Origin: Otis tarda
Lineage: Eukaryota > Chordata > Aves > Otidiformes > Otididae
Assembly (NCBI GenBank): GCA_026413225.1
Contig: CM048553.1
Span: 133,702,190-133,766,189, forward strand
Direction of reading: 5' to 3'
Length of the DNA: 64,000 nt
This document shows, one piece after another, positions 24,808-37,410 of the stretch (position 1 is its first letter; each line of letters opens with the position of its first letter). A model generated the notes under the pieces. The model did no database searches, was not told where the DNA came from, and was given only the letters and a program-made list of their open reading frames with translations. Both the position numbers and the translations under genes were made by a program.

Positions 24808-26510
24808 ACTGTCAGGACTTTTTGCCTCAGTCTTCACTGATAAGGGCTCTTGTCTCCCCACCCAAGCTGTGGAAGGCACAGGCAGGGACTGTGAGGATGA
24901 TGAACCGCCCACAGTGCTCGAAGATCAGGTTCAGGACCATCTAAGGAACTTGAAGGTGCACAAGTCCATGGGGCCTGATGAGATCCATCCGCGCGTCCTG
25001 AAGGAACTGGCGGATGAAGTTGCCAAGCCACTGGCCATCATATTTGAGAAATCGTGGAGATCTGGTGAGGTCCCCGATGACTGGAAGAGAGGGAACATAA
25101 CCCCCATTTTTAAAAAGGGGAGTAAGGAAGACCCGGGCAACTACAGGCCGGTCAGCCTCACCTCTGTGCCTGGCAAGGTCATGGAGCAGATTCTCCTGGA
25201 AACCATGCTAAGGCACATGGAGAGCAAGGAGGTGGTTGGTGACAGCCAACATGGCTTCACCAAGGGCAGATCGTGCCTGACCAATTTGGTGGCCTTTTAT
25301 GACGGGGTAACAGCATCGGTGGACAAGGGACGGGCAACGGATATCGTCTACCTGGACTTGTGCAAAGCTTTTGACACTGTCCCGCATGACATCCTTCTCT
25401 CTAAACTAGAGAGGCATGGGTTCGATGGATGGACCACTCGGTGGATAAGGAGTTGGCTGGATGGCCGCACTCAGAGAGTGGTGGTCAACGGCTCAATGTC
25501 CAAGTGGAGACTGGTCACCAGTGGCGTCCCTCAGGGGTCCATGTTGGGCCTGGCCCTGTTCAACATCTTTGTCGGCGACATGGACAGTGGGATAGAGTGC
25601 ACCCTCAGCAAGTTCGCCGATGACACCAAGCTGTGTGGTGCCGTTGACTCGCTGGAAGGGAGGGATGCCATCCAGAGGGACCTTGACAGGCTGGAGAGGT
25701 GGGCCCGTGCCAACCTCATGAAGTTCAACCAGGCCAAGTGCAAGGTCCTGCACCTGGGTCGTGGCAATCCCAGGCACAAATACAGGCTGGGCGAAGATTG
25801 GATTGAGAGCAGCCCTGAGGAGAAAGACTTGGGAGTGCTGGTAGACGAGAGGCTCAACATGAGCGGGCAATGCGCCCTTGCGGCCCAGAAGGCCAACCGC
25901 ATCCTGGGCTGCATCAAGAGGAGCGTGGCCAGCAGGTCGAGGGAGGTGATTCTGCCCCTCTACTCTGCCCTGGTGAGACCCCACCTGGAGTACTGCGTCC
26001 AGTTCTGGAGCCCCCAACACAAGAAGGACATGGACCAGTTGGAAAGGGTCCAGAGGAGGGCCACCAAGATGATCAGAGGGCTGGAGCACCTCTCCTATGA
26101 GGACAGGCTGAGAGAGTTGGGGCTGTTCAGCCTGGAGAAGAGGAGGCTCCGGGGAGACCTGATAGCGGTCTTCTAATACCTCAAGGGGGCCTACAGGAAA
26201 GATGGGGAGAAACTGTTCAGTAGGGCCTGTTGTGATAGGACAAGGGGTAATGGGTTTAAATTAGAAGGAGCTAGGTTTAGATTAGATATTAGAAAAAAAT
26301 TTTTTACAATGAGAGTTGTAGAGCACTGGAACAGGTTGCCCAGAGAGGTGGTGGATGCCCCATCCCTGGAAGTGTTCAAGGCCGGGCTGGATGAGGCTCT
26401 GAGCAACCTGATCTAGTCAGGGATGTCCCTGCTCTTGCAGGGGGGTTGGACTAGATGACCTTTGAAGGTCCCTTCCAACTCTAACCATTCTATGATTCTA
26501 TGATTCTATG
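24808..26510 (+). mobile_element. CR1 LINE retrotransposon, nearly intact RT-to-tail portion
   Basis: This is a 1.7-kb CR1 copy covering the reverse-transcriptase half of ORF2 through the 3' end. The tail has three ATTCTATG-type units at 26487-26510. The open frame at 24869-26176 covers most of the RT domain, and the same frame continues to about 26416 after a single stop. The 5' side joins an older CR1 fragment with no visible 5' UTR or ORF1, as expected for 5' truncation. The long uninterrupted frame makes it the youngest mobile element in the window. Confidence 0.96.
24869..26416 (+). pseudogene. CR1 ORF2 reverse transcriptase, 5'-truncated with one nonsense codon
   Basis: Non-LTR retrotransposon reverse transcriptase, which in an active element copies LINE RNA at a nicked target. 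Counting the GTG at 24869 as residue 1, [16 protein letters not shown] lies near residues 79-94. [11 protein letters not shown], carrying the first catalytic Asp, is at 161-171; GVPQGS is at 219-224; and FADD, with the catalytic Asp pair, is at 249-252. The C-terminal [18 protein letters not shown] and [18 protein letters not shown] segments follow. A TAA at 26174-26176 sits where related copies read Gln in FQYLKG, and the frame stays open afterwards for about 80 codons. The frame is also open upstream of 24869 through [12 protein letters not shown]. The N-terminal endonuclease domain is missing, so the copy is not autonomous. Confidence 0.93.
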
Positions 26511-27802
26511 GACAATCGTAGTTGACCCTGACTCTTCTCTCCCTCCCTTTTGCTGCGATTAAAGGCATTCAAAGAAAAAGAAATTGACTGCAAATGCAAT
26601 TTAAAAAGTCATTTTTCCTGACTTTAAAAAGAGAAAAGCCCTCTAATTGGTTTGTGGAGTCAGGCACTTACATAGCTTTGCGAATCAAAGCCTCTATCAC
26701 AGCAAATGCTAGTGATGTTTGTGAAGATCACTATTTATCCATACCATATCTTTGTTTCTAACAGCTGTAGTCATAATTAAAACCCAACATTGCTCTTGTG
26801 GTTCATGTTAAAGCTTCTTGCTTTGCAGCAGCGTAGCTGAGACACCGATGAGTCTCTGGAGCTGTTAATTAAGCGATGAACCTTCATGGCAGGGAACTAT
26901 AAAAAAATGTGTTTGTTGTGGGAGACTAAGTGCTAAATGGAAATGCAGGCATTTATCAAGAGAAGCAGTAGCAACATGGAGAAAATCATTCCAATGCGTG
27001 AACACAACATTAAAAAGAAATGCCAGTGTTGCCTCCTCAGGCTCAGCATGTGCACTGGTGCCTGCTGGGGTGGGGGGCCCTGCTTCAGCAAAACACCGAA
27101 GTCTTTGCATGTCCTGATGTGAATAGCCATAAAGGTGGACTGCTTGGAAGGGTGAACATTACTGAGCAAAATAAAATGTTCTGCTGAAATATCCTGTCAG
27201 AGAAAGGCCTGTCAGCCTGGAACTGAAAGATGAGGCCTAAGTCTGGCAACCAGAAACACCCTTGAGAAGTACAGTTGGCATCTTGGGCAATTTACAGCCT
27301 GAAAAAAGTGCTAACAGTTTGGCAAAATAAAATTGATCTAAAAGAACAGAAAACAGTATAATATATTAGCTGTTACAGGTGAAAAATGGAAATTAACAGT
27401 ATCTATTTGCAGCTCAAGGTAGTGATGTCCTATATCCTCTTAGGCCTCTATGATAACAGAGGGATTTATTTTTTTTTCTCCAAAATGAAGCCTCTTTCTC
27501 TGAGAACTTCCTGTGTTGCATGTGTTTTTCCTTCCCTAAACAGGTTGAATCCTGCACAAACTTTCTATGAGCTCTTGGATGCTCACCAAGGATGCCTGGC
27601 TGACTCCAGGCTTGGTGACAATGATCATCTCCAAAGTGAGACTGCCAATTTGTCTTATTGGGGCTCTTTTGGGCTCAATTTTGCGAGTTTGTAATCCCAC
27701 CTCTGGGATGGTTGGGTCCCCTTCTGGGGTCAGTTTGTCCTCTCCTTTGGAATGGTTTGTCCCTTTCTGAAATCTGTCTAATTCACTTGATGCTGGCCAG
27801 TA

Positions 27803-27856
27803 TTATATATATATATATAGTGTGTATGTGTGTATATATACTTATATATATAAAAA
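27803..27856. repeat. TA/TG microsatellite
   Basis: An alternating TA run of about 16 bases leads into TGTGTATGTGTGTATATATA and a further TA run. This is a simple-sequence repeat in intergenic DNA. Confidence 0.85.
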
Positions 27857-30100
27857 CCATATAAGTAATCTATTGTAACTATAGCTGCCGTTATACTGTT
27901 GATAAATTGCTTCACTATCAGTGTTTGTAGTAAACTGCAATAGCATATACCTACTTGGTTGTTGCTATACAATTGATTGCTGTTATTATTAACTGCTGCC
28001 ATACTAATGATTGATACTATATTATTGATTGCTGTTTGTCAGTAGTAATAGCTTGATATACGTATGTATTCATTTTATTAATCACAGGTGTACTTGCTGG
28101 TGATGATTTTTGTGGTATTTATGCTAATCTGTAATAAAGTAATCTAGAGGATAAAAGCCTCTGTGTCCTTGTGTATTACTGGGTCCTACAAACCACAGTC
28201 ACATTCTCTACCTACCCGCAAGCTGGGTGGCCCGTTAGGTCATGACATATTCCCAAGCATGTTCTTAGTTTCCCTAAGGATGCTCCATGACACCATTGGG
28301 AACACAAGTGAATGTCAAGGTAAGCATGTGACAACAGATTTTGCCGGAAGTACATGAAGCTGTAAAAATAAATAACATCCCACCAACAGGCAAGATCACG
28401 CAGGAGGTTCAAGGAAGGGAAAATACACCTGCATTAATGAAATGGCTCGTTGTCCACTAAGAAGTTTGAAAATAGACTGCTCTCTTCATTCAGTTCTGAG
28501 ATGTTTCAGGATCAGGCTGCTGAGCACGCAGCTACTCACAAGGCCAGCTGCAGCTAAAGAAGCAGCTGGTGATCTCAACACTTGTCCCCCCAGAAGCTGG
28601 GGGAAAAGTTCACCAGTGGTGGGTGCTCCTCTCCAACATGGTTTTGGTTTCTCACTGCTAAAAGTGGAGGCTCACCAATTAAAGTATTTAGTTGATGCTG
28701 AGCATAAAATATTCAGCATCAGGTCTCCCAGCACCTAGCCATAAAAAAAGCAAATTAGTAGGTACAAATTAAATCAGTATTTACCAAGTTAAAGTTAAAA
28801 AATTTAAACTTCATCATACATTAATTTATACATGAATTTTAGCTTCTCCAAACCGGTTTGTTTAGATGTATGTGGACATTGGCTAGGTAATAAATTTGTA
28901 TAATATAGATGCATATGGATTTTGGCAGATTAACGTAACATTTTCTCACGATGTTACCAGGAGTAATTTCTGTGACTCAGGAATACAAGACTTACAGTTG
29001 CAGCACGAAATCCATGGAGTTACACATAGAATGACCTTTCCCTTCTAGATTTCCTCTCCTACTTTCAGTCACCTAATTAGTACAAATTGCATCCACTACA
29101 GTCTGGTTTAATATGACAAAGTACCTGCTGTCTGTCTCTTCAGGTCCACCTACCTACCTGCTGTGAATGGGTCTGCTTTAAAAAGCCAGTGAACTAAGAG
29201 CCGAAATGAAACCAAATCAAGTATACTCTGTTGCATGAAACTTCAGTTTACACAAACATCTTCCCTCTATTGGAAAGCTACTGCAAAATGTCCTCTCCAC
29301 CATGAGCTTGCAAGATCTCTGCCACCATAAGAGAGCCCTCCCTCACATGGCCTTTTCACAAGTAAATGCATCCTGTCTTTAATGGTATTTCAGACTGAGT
29401 TAATTAAGTTCATGTTGTCTTTGAAATCATTGACAGAAGACATTACAACAGGCAAGGTGGGAGTGGATTTATGGTTACTGTATGGTGTTTGGAAATGCCA
29501 GGGACAAATTTTCACAAACTGTAATAGAAGAGTCACACATCTGAGCCACTGCCTCTGCGTGTCATCTTGCATATCTTGGAAGATATGAAGTAAGTGGTGG
29601 TGGGGGGAAAGCCTTCAAATGAAACAAATCTTTAACGAGTATATAGTAGAAATAGTAGAATAGTAGAATATAGTAGAAAATTTGATATGTGATTGATACA
29701 AAAAACTTCCTCTCCAAGACAACTTAGGCTGCAAGAAAGACTATTATTATTAATCTGCCCACAGTATTATCTAGTCTTTGAGTCTATAATCCAAATAATG
29801 TTATTAATGTATTTGCAAATCTCTTTTATTTTATTTGGTGCTTATATTATCTCAACAGCTGTAATTTGATTTGGGAGTTTTTTTTATTGTAACTGATGCC
29901 ACCTTTAGAAAATCAATAGTTTCTTTATAGGTTAAAACCATAACTGAGTCTTTCCTGCTTTCTTATCTCCTGTTCCATCTTCTATGCAGATGGTGCCTTT
30001 TCTTGTGAAAGTGAAGTCAACATAATAGTTTTAAATAGTTTCCTAGCTGTTCTGCTAAAATAAAATCATTATTTTAATAGATGGTACTATTACTATTATT

Positions 30101-30126
30101 AGAGAGCACTCTAGAGAGTGCTCTCT
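30101..30126. repeat. 26-bp near-perfect palindrome
   Basis: AGAGAGCACTCT is followed, after a 2-base AG spacer, by its exact reverse complement AGAGTGCTCTCT. The 12-bp arms could extrude as a cruciform or fold as RNA, but no gene context supports a function. Confidence 0.9.
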
Positions 30127-33100
30127 AAAATCTTCATTCTGGATTACAGCTGAACTGCAGAGCTCTGTGTAGGTACAGACCCTTCTGGAGCAGAGCCACG
30201 AGTGGCCTGGAAGTAACAGGTTTTAGCATTCATTTAGTTTTCCAGGTATTCACTCAGACTTATTACCACAGAATGCAAGCTGAATAAGAAACATCCAAGA
30301 GGTTTTTTACTGATATTCTGCTAAAAGCACATGTACATGCTCAAGCAGTTGAATCACCTCACCGTAATCAGGGAGTGCGTTCTTCAGTTAAATATGGACA
30401 AATGTCTTTGCCAGATCAGACTGTGGATCTGATCCTGTGCTGCTAAAGTTAATGTCAAATCTCCCATTGAGTCAGGATTATTCCAGAAATTGTTTCATTC
30501 TAATTCTCAGTGAACAAGTAACCACAGGAGAAAGGAGAAACAGGTGAAAAAAACCTCTCAAACATCCCCACATAACTGCCGAGGTTATACTGAACCCTCT
30601 ACAAGAAGTCCATTACTTGCATGCCAGTAACTGGGAAATGTCGGCTTTTGTACTGTATCTTTGTTCCGTATATAATTTTTTTTTCCTGTGTAAGTAGAAG
30701 GAAAGAAGTTTGTCTTGCCTTCCCAGTTTTCAAGAACAACATAATCCTGTAGCATCTGTTTTCTAGGAGTGAAGATGACAGCATGATACCAAGGAGGTAT
30801 CAACTGAATGTGGTTGGGCTGTGTCCCGTTCAAACCCAGGTATCAGAGTCCACATGCTGGTACCGGGCACTCAGCAGTGATGGCAACAGACAGAGAAGGT
30901 GCTGAAGCATCAGGTAGGTGCTTAAGTCTCCACATTAATTACCCCACAGATCTAATTCCCACTGGAGGTACCTAATCTCTCTCATTACTGCATTATTTGT
31001 CTTGAGAATTCCCCAGGTGCCCAGAGGGTGCAACTCTGCAAATGCCCAGAATGGACTAGTACTGCCAGTGCTAAATATCCTGGACACCTCAATTTGGCAA
31101 ATATTTTACCTAGCTGAGATCAAAAATCAGACTAAGCCTCTTGAGGGACTCTGTGGAGAAGTTCTCCCAGCATACTTATCTAGCAGCACCAGGACCAGAC
31201 TCTACAGAAAATGTAGTTGTGGCCACCACCTTCTTTTGAAATTTAAAGACCAGTATGTACTTTTATGGTCTTTGTTTTGCACTTCTTGAAGTTGTGTCAC
31301 TCTGAAGGAGAAGAGAGAAGGGTATCCTAGCCTAAAGAAATCAGCACTCCAGTGGAGAGTGAACTTACCCAAAAGAGAGAAAGCAGCTGTGATTTCTCTC
31401 TCTGCTTCCCGTTGTTTGTAGATTTGGTCTGTAACTTTCTTTTAAAATGCATAGCAGTTCTTGGACCAGGAACTGGAACCAAAGACTCTCCATTTCATGT
31501 CCAGCCTACCCAGCAAACGACACCCCTAACATCTTTCTTGCTTGCTCTCTAGTTCAATGAACCTCACATTCTTCTTTGATAGTTAGGAGACTCTCCAAGA
31601 ATGGAAGTCTGAGTCTCCTTAAGCAGAGAAGTAACTAAATGTGGATTCCTGTGAGCTGTGAGCATGCTCTGTCTCCTACAAAAGGTGCCTTTGTCTCTGG
31701 CCATGTGAAAAAAAATGGCTTCTGCTCCAGTACTACAATAAGAACAGGAGAACCACAAAAAAACCCTCCCACCTGTACACCCCTAGCTATCAGCCACTTT
31801 CAGCTCAAGAACTTCCTGAAACAAGTGTGATTTATATTTAACAGCTCATTTCACCGGCAACTTCAGTCTCTGCTACATCCTTTTTTTGAGGTCTGGTTTT
31901 AAATTTCTACTAGAGGTAGAATTCAAGACACATTGCCATTTTCCAGCTTTGCCTGCTCATTAACTTTAAGAACTTCCAGCTGAAGACTGCTCTGTTTTGA
32001 GAAATCCCTAGTTCTCCATGTTTATCGCATGGTAAAACTAGGCAATCAACTCTATTCTGGGTTCCCAAGGAGGCATAATCAACATGACTTCACTTGAGGT
32101 GCATTGAAGATGGCAATGAAAACTTCAGGAAGAAGAAGAAATAAATACTGGTAACAGAGCCTGCTCAAGCGGAGGACCTAACTTGAGGATGTAGTTGGAC
32201 TGGCATTTCCTAAAATGTCAAGTAGTAGGTTTAGTAGTTCACAGGTAAACAAGGGACAGAAATACTTCTGACAGAGTCTAATAGTTATTCATTTTCCATG
32301 ATATTTAAACAAAAGATAGGGGAAATTAACTGAACAGTAGTGCACACTAGTGGAAAACATATTTTCTCTCTTAATTGATTCAGTTTTTCAGTGCCAGATA
32401 CACAAATGACTGTAAATGGGAATCATTATGTCTGAGTTTGCACTTCCTTTCGGTGGAAACTGCTATTAAGATTTAAGTGCCTACAGAAGTAAAGCTTTTA
32501 GCCTCCCCCTGCTATGACAGTTTATGATGATGACTTTCATTTCAACATAGTGAGCCAAACAAGGTGCACAGATGAAGTAGGATACAATTTACTTCTACAC
32601 AGCTAATACATTGCTAATTACGCCTGAATAAATATTGAAACAGGAATTTCTAATAACATTAACCATTACACTCTTTTACATGTGCTTTGCTGGAGGACTG
32701 TTCAGAACAGTAATCATAATTTCAAGTATAATGAAGCAGAAATAAAGGGAGTTTTTATTATTTTTAGCTTTCAGTAGTGAGGTGAAAATAATTATTTTTT
32801 AGCTGTTTGCCTACAAGAGGCCAATGCAAACATCCAGTAGTGCGGAGGTTTCTGCCATTAATAATGAATAAAGTCACTCTGATGAACTCATAGAACTTAA
32901 TTTACTTTTTTAAATTCTCAAAATACTATAAAAAATTGAAAATCTCTATAGAAGCTTTCTATATGGCTACATAGAAAAACTATATAGATGTCGCCCTGCT
33001 TGTTCATCATGAAAGCTGGAAAAGAATGACCTTTCCAAAACTAGAAAGATTCCCTGTCTGTACCTATAAGCCAGTCCCAAAGTAGGAACTCTTATCCCTT

Positions 33101-36100
33101 TTCTAGCTACCTGCTGCTGTTGGACTTCTCCAGTCAGCTCCTCTCCTACCTTCCCTGAGAACACGTACTCTATGCATTCCCCAGGCTGACACATCTCAGC
33201 TGGGACTGCTTCTGCAGCTATTTGTCCTCAGCCAAGGTCCTCTCTGCCAGAAACAGCATTTGGAGCTTTTCTCTTGTCCAAAGGGGAATTTACAACTGAG
33301 GATAGCTGGAGGAAGGGGAGTGTAGCCATCTAGCAACACCATAGAGAAGTCATAGTAGAAGAGCGTTATGTCACGCTGATCCACAGCAGAGCAACTTGCT
33401 CATTTTGAGTCACCCTGACTTGTACTGAAAGCACCTTGCAGACACTCCAGGATCTCTCTCTCCTTTTGATACTCACTATTAAGAAGCAGAGTACCCCGGG
33501 GCCTGCCCAACAGCCGGTGTGGATGTGCTTGGCAGCGTGCTAAGGCTGGGCGTGCTCTGGATGGCGTGCTCTGGCAGGGCATCTCCAGAAGCATTACAGG
33601 GAGGGCAGGAAAGTCCTGAGAACATTGTTGAGGCAATCCTTAACCAGCCGTGTTGACATAAACAGCAAACCTTCGGTCAGTAATGCACTGGCACTTAATC
33701 TCTAGGCCACTACCTTCCTGGGTCACAAATATAGAGAAACTTTTTATAGGATGCAGCACACAGACTCGTGAAATAATGAAATAAGGGGATTTTACCTATC
33801 CACACTTGAGCAGGTTCTGAAAAATAATCTCAACATGCTAAAAGGTATAGGGACAATGCAGACATTGCTGGTAAAGTTCCTTCACATCATCACAACACAT
33901 TTGGAGGTAAAATAATGGGCTTGTGTTCCCTCTGGAAAATGAAACAGTTGCATATCAAAGATCATAAAGAGTAAGAGTTCATTTGTGTCTGGGTTTGTGG
34001 TCCCAGGGCTGCTGAATCTGCACTCAGACTGCTGCATGCCTGCCCAAAAGATTATCTGGTAGGTTTAAAAAAAGGCTTCTAAAAGCCATGTCCTAATTTA
34101 TGACAGTAAAAATCCAGGGGAAATTACTACAGCCTTAAATGCAGTAAATCTGATCATTTGTACAGTTTTTATCTTATTTTAGAATTCAGGTTCATGTTCC
34201 TGTCATAGATATCACAATCTTAAATATCCTTACACTGAAAAGGAGAGAATATTAATGCTGCTGACACAAGTCCTGTTTCAAATTTCTTGTCAAGTCACAG
34301 AAACACAGAGCCCAAGTCTCAAAAATCTGTGGTATAATCCTTTGGAATAATTCTCAGATATGTTCTCAGTTGTATCCAGCAATAATTACAGAGAGCAGAC
34401 GGAGGGTGGGAGGGAGGAGTGGAAAAGGGAATCTCATCCGTGAGGAAGGAACCCTGAGCTTGCTGGTGTTTCCCTGGCTCTGGCTGCCATCTGGTGTTGT
34501 GTCGGGCCCAGTGAGGTGCACGGCTTATTTTGAGTCTGCATGAATCTTCTCTGAGATGGAATTCTGCTTGTATACACAGGATTTGGCACAGCACGTTGAG
34601 GAAGAGCTCCTATGAAATTAGTTGTCAAGTATTCAAGGTAGCATCACTTCTGGTGAATTAACCACTTTACCTGGTTTTAAGTGTGGTCTCTACCGAGGTA
34701 AGGACAGACATAACAAAACTGAAACTTTGATCTTCCACGGCATAAACGGGGGGTAGGCTTCTGTGCGTCGCTACTGCTGCGGTACAGCAGTTGCTGTTGT
34801 ATTTTTGGCTTCTTTTGCTTTACTCAAATGGGTGTACAGAAGGCCTGATTCCTAACTAAAGCAACACTGCTGTAGGGAGAATCATCTCAGTGTAAAACTC
34901 ATCGCTCCAACCGTGCAAACCAAGCATGAGTATGACACACTGTATGAACTCAAGCTAAGGTAGCAGTCAGCGGTGTAGGCTATTAAGTTTCTGGAACAAG
35001 ATGCACATACACCCTTATTTTCAGCACCTAACTAGCTTGAATTGTGCTAGGAAATGATTTCTGCTCTACTGTGGGAGAAGTAACACATCTTCCTCAAACA
35101 GGCAAGGGTTTGTAGCTCTTTAACAGAGTGGCATGATGTGCTCTCCACTGAGAGTTTGTTTGTTTGTTTTGATGTTGCACATGGCTTTGAAGTGAGGCAG
35201 ATTTTGTTTGCCCTGTTGTAGCAGGCAGACAGCAGATAGTGGGCACAGAGAACATTCCAGAAGCTCTTGCTGATCTTTGGAAAGCCGCAGATATTTGTGT
35301 GAAGACTGTACAAACCGAAGAGTGATGTGACAGCTTACATTCACTGTCACTTTTGGTGCAGGACAAGCAGTAACTGAGGGATCAAATGGATCATGTTATC
35401 CAGGAGATCTGGCAGACTCTGGCTCTGGCAGAGACTCTTGAGGTGACAATCTGCTTCTGCTGCCTGCAGTTTATGCAAACAAAGGAAGCCATGCCAGCTG
35501 CTGTAGATCCCAAAACAATGCGCTGCTGGAAAGGTGCCCATCAGCACTTCAGCAACAGGATCAGGCTTGTGAAGCTTGGCTCACAGGTAAGGAATAGAGC
35601 TGAATTAGTAGCTGGCTTTAAAAGAGGATGGGAAGAAGCTCAGCAAAAGAAAGGGATCTCCATTATTTAAGTTGCATCATACTGACATCACAGCTTGACA
35701 TTTTCTATCCAGTCAGAATGTCTGGTTCACACCATTAGACTATGCAGAATTAAAACCATAGCATTGGGTCACAGATATTATGAGGAACAGTCCACATTTC
35801 ATTGGCAGGGGCAGGGGTGGGATTTTCTGCAAGGCTGCTTTAACAGGGCTGGATGAGAGCCTGAAGCCTTTTATGACTTCACCTTTGGCAGTATTTCATG
35901 CTGGTAAAAGCTCTGAAGGATTTAATCTACTGCAACACCCTGCTTTGAAGAAGGAGCAAATCTTTGCAAGTTGTCATAGAAAACAATTGCGAACTATGAA
36001 CAAATCAATAAATGGAGAGTGCTAGCGAACAGGGATGGTAGGCTAAGGCTCAGTGCTAAAACTCAGTATTACCTATTTTGTAGTACTGATGATTGTTTTA

Positions 36101-37410
36101 GGCTAACAATGAGTACCCCTACTCTGAGGACCTTTGTTAAGAATAGCAGTAGGGTCTGTAGCAACTATAGCGATGATATTGACCATTCAAATTCTCACAG
36201 TAAAGGTGAAGGAACTGGCTACATTTGCCCATGAGGTCCTTTAATTTCCAGTAGTTTTTTTTTTAATTTTTCAGTTGCTCGTGTTGCTGAATCTGTCTGC
36301 CTGATCTCCTCCTTTTTGCACTTGAGTTTTGAGTGTTCTTCACTCATAGTTGAGATTCAAACCACAGTGGAACTGGCCAGCTGAAGTCATGAGTTGTTCA
36401 CTGAAAAGCTGTGCAAGAAAGCTTGCTGTATACTGGACTGTTGATATATTCATGACCTTAATTTGACAGTCTCTCTGTTCAATCTGTGCTAACTGGTTTT
36501 CCTTTCAGATTGTCTAGCAAAAGCTATCTTGTAAATATATAACTTTAATTATTAAAAAAAAAAATCTAAGATTATGATCTCTGTCACTCCATCTTTCAAA
36601 GCAAGAAAAACAGGTATTTTGTTGTTTTGAGAGGAACTACTTCTCATATATAATCTCTCAAAAGCATTTTGATTACACAGCAATTACAACTTCTCTGTTT
36701 TACTACAAATAACACTTACTACAAAAGTTTGCTAAAATTGCAGGCTAGCATAGAACCAAAAAGAAAATGCCTTTAAACTTAATAATTACATTTTGGTGTC
36801 CTTTCACATGATGAAAGAAGTGGCCACATATTAGATGAAAGGTTATCTGAGAAGATAATGCTTAGCAAAGTAGCAAACAACAGGGATTTCAAATCCCCTT
36901 GAAAGGGAGACTGAAGTTAAAAAGAAAGCAGACAATTGATAAAAGCTGCCATTTATAGAGTTTAAAAAAAAAAATTAGGTCGGTCTCCAATGCAAACAGA
37001 GTGAGAGGGCCAAGATGGGCCCTCATGTAAATTTTTTCATGTAAATTTTTCCTCTAAGAGCATTATTAGGAAAGCTAACAGTGAGAAAGCTACATGCTTC
37101 AACCAGCTGACTGGCCTCCAAAACAAATCACAGGCAAGATAATCCATAAAGTTTGAGCTCCGATGTTGGAGATGACTAACGCACCATGATCCCATTGGAA
37201 GTTGTTGAAATATTCACTTTAAAAACCTTCTGCAGGTGTATGCATAATCTCACTTCTATAAAGGCACAACAGTGTATGATCTAGGTACATCAGAGGCCAA
37301 AAAAAGAAAGCGTTCAACTCAGAGCAAGTTTGAAGCCCATAAATCCAGCTTGCTGGGACCCAGCTTTGTACTCTGATGAATGTTAAGAAAGGAAGCACAT
37401 CTGAAGCAGC

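Larger units (their letters stand above)
26511..37410. other. Intergenic, no gene recognised
   Basis: Eleven kilobases without a supported gene. Contents include a TA/TG microsatellite (27803-27856), a short TAGTAGAA array near 29640-29680 and a 26-base palindrome (30101-30126). Bases 33480-33640 are locally GC-rich without a recognisable frame. The end at 37410 marks the likely polyadenylation zone of IMPA1. Confidence 0.45.

Noticed and set aside
25493-26089. 198-codon minus-strand ORF over the CR1
   Set aside because: It is the antisense shadow of the GC-rich CR1 reverse-transcriptase frame.
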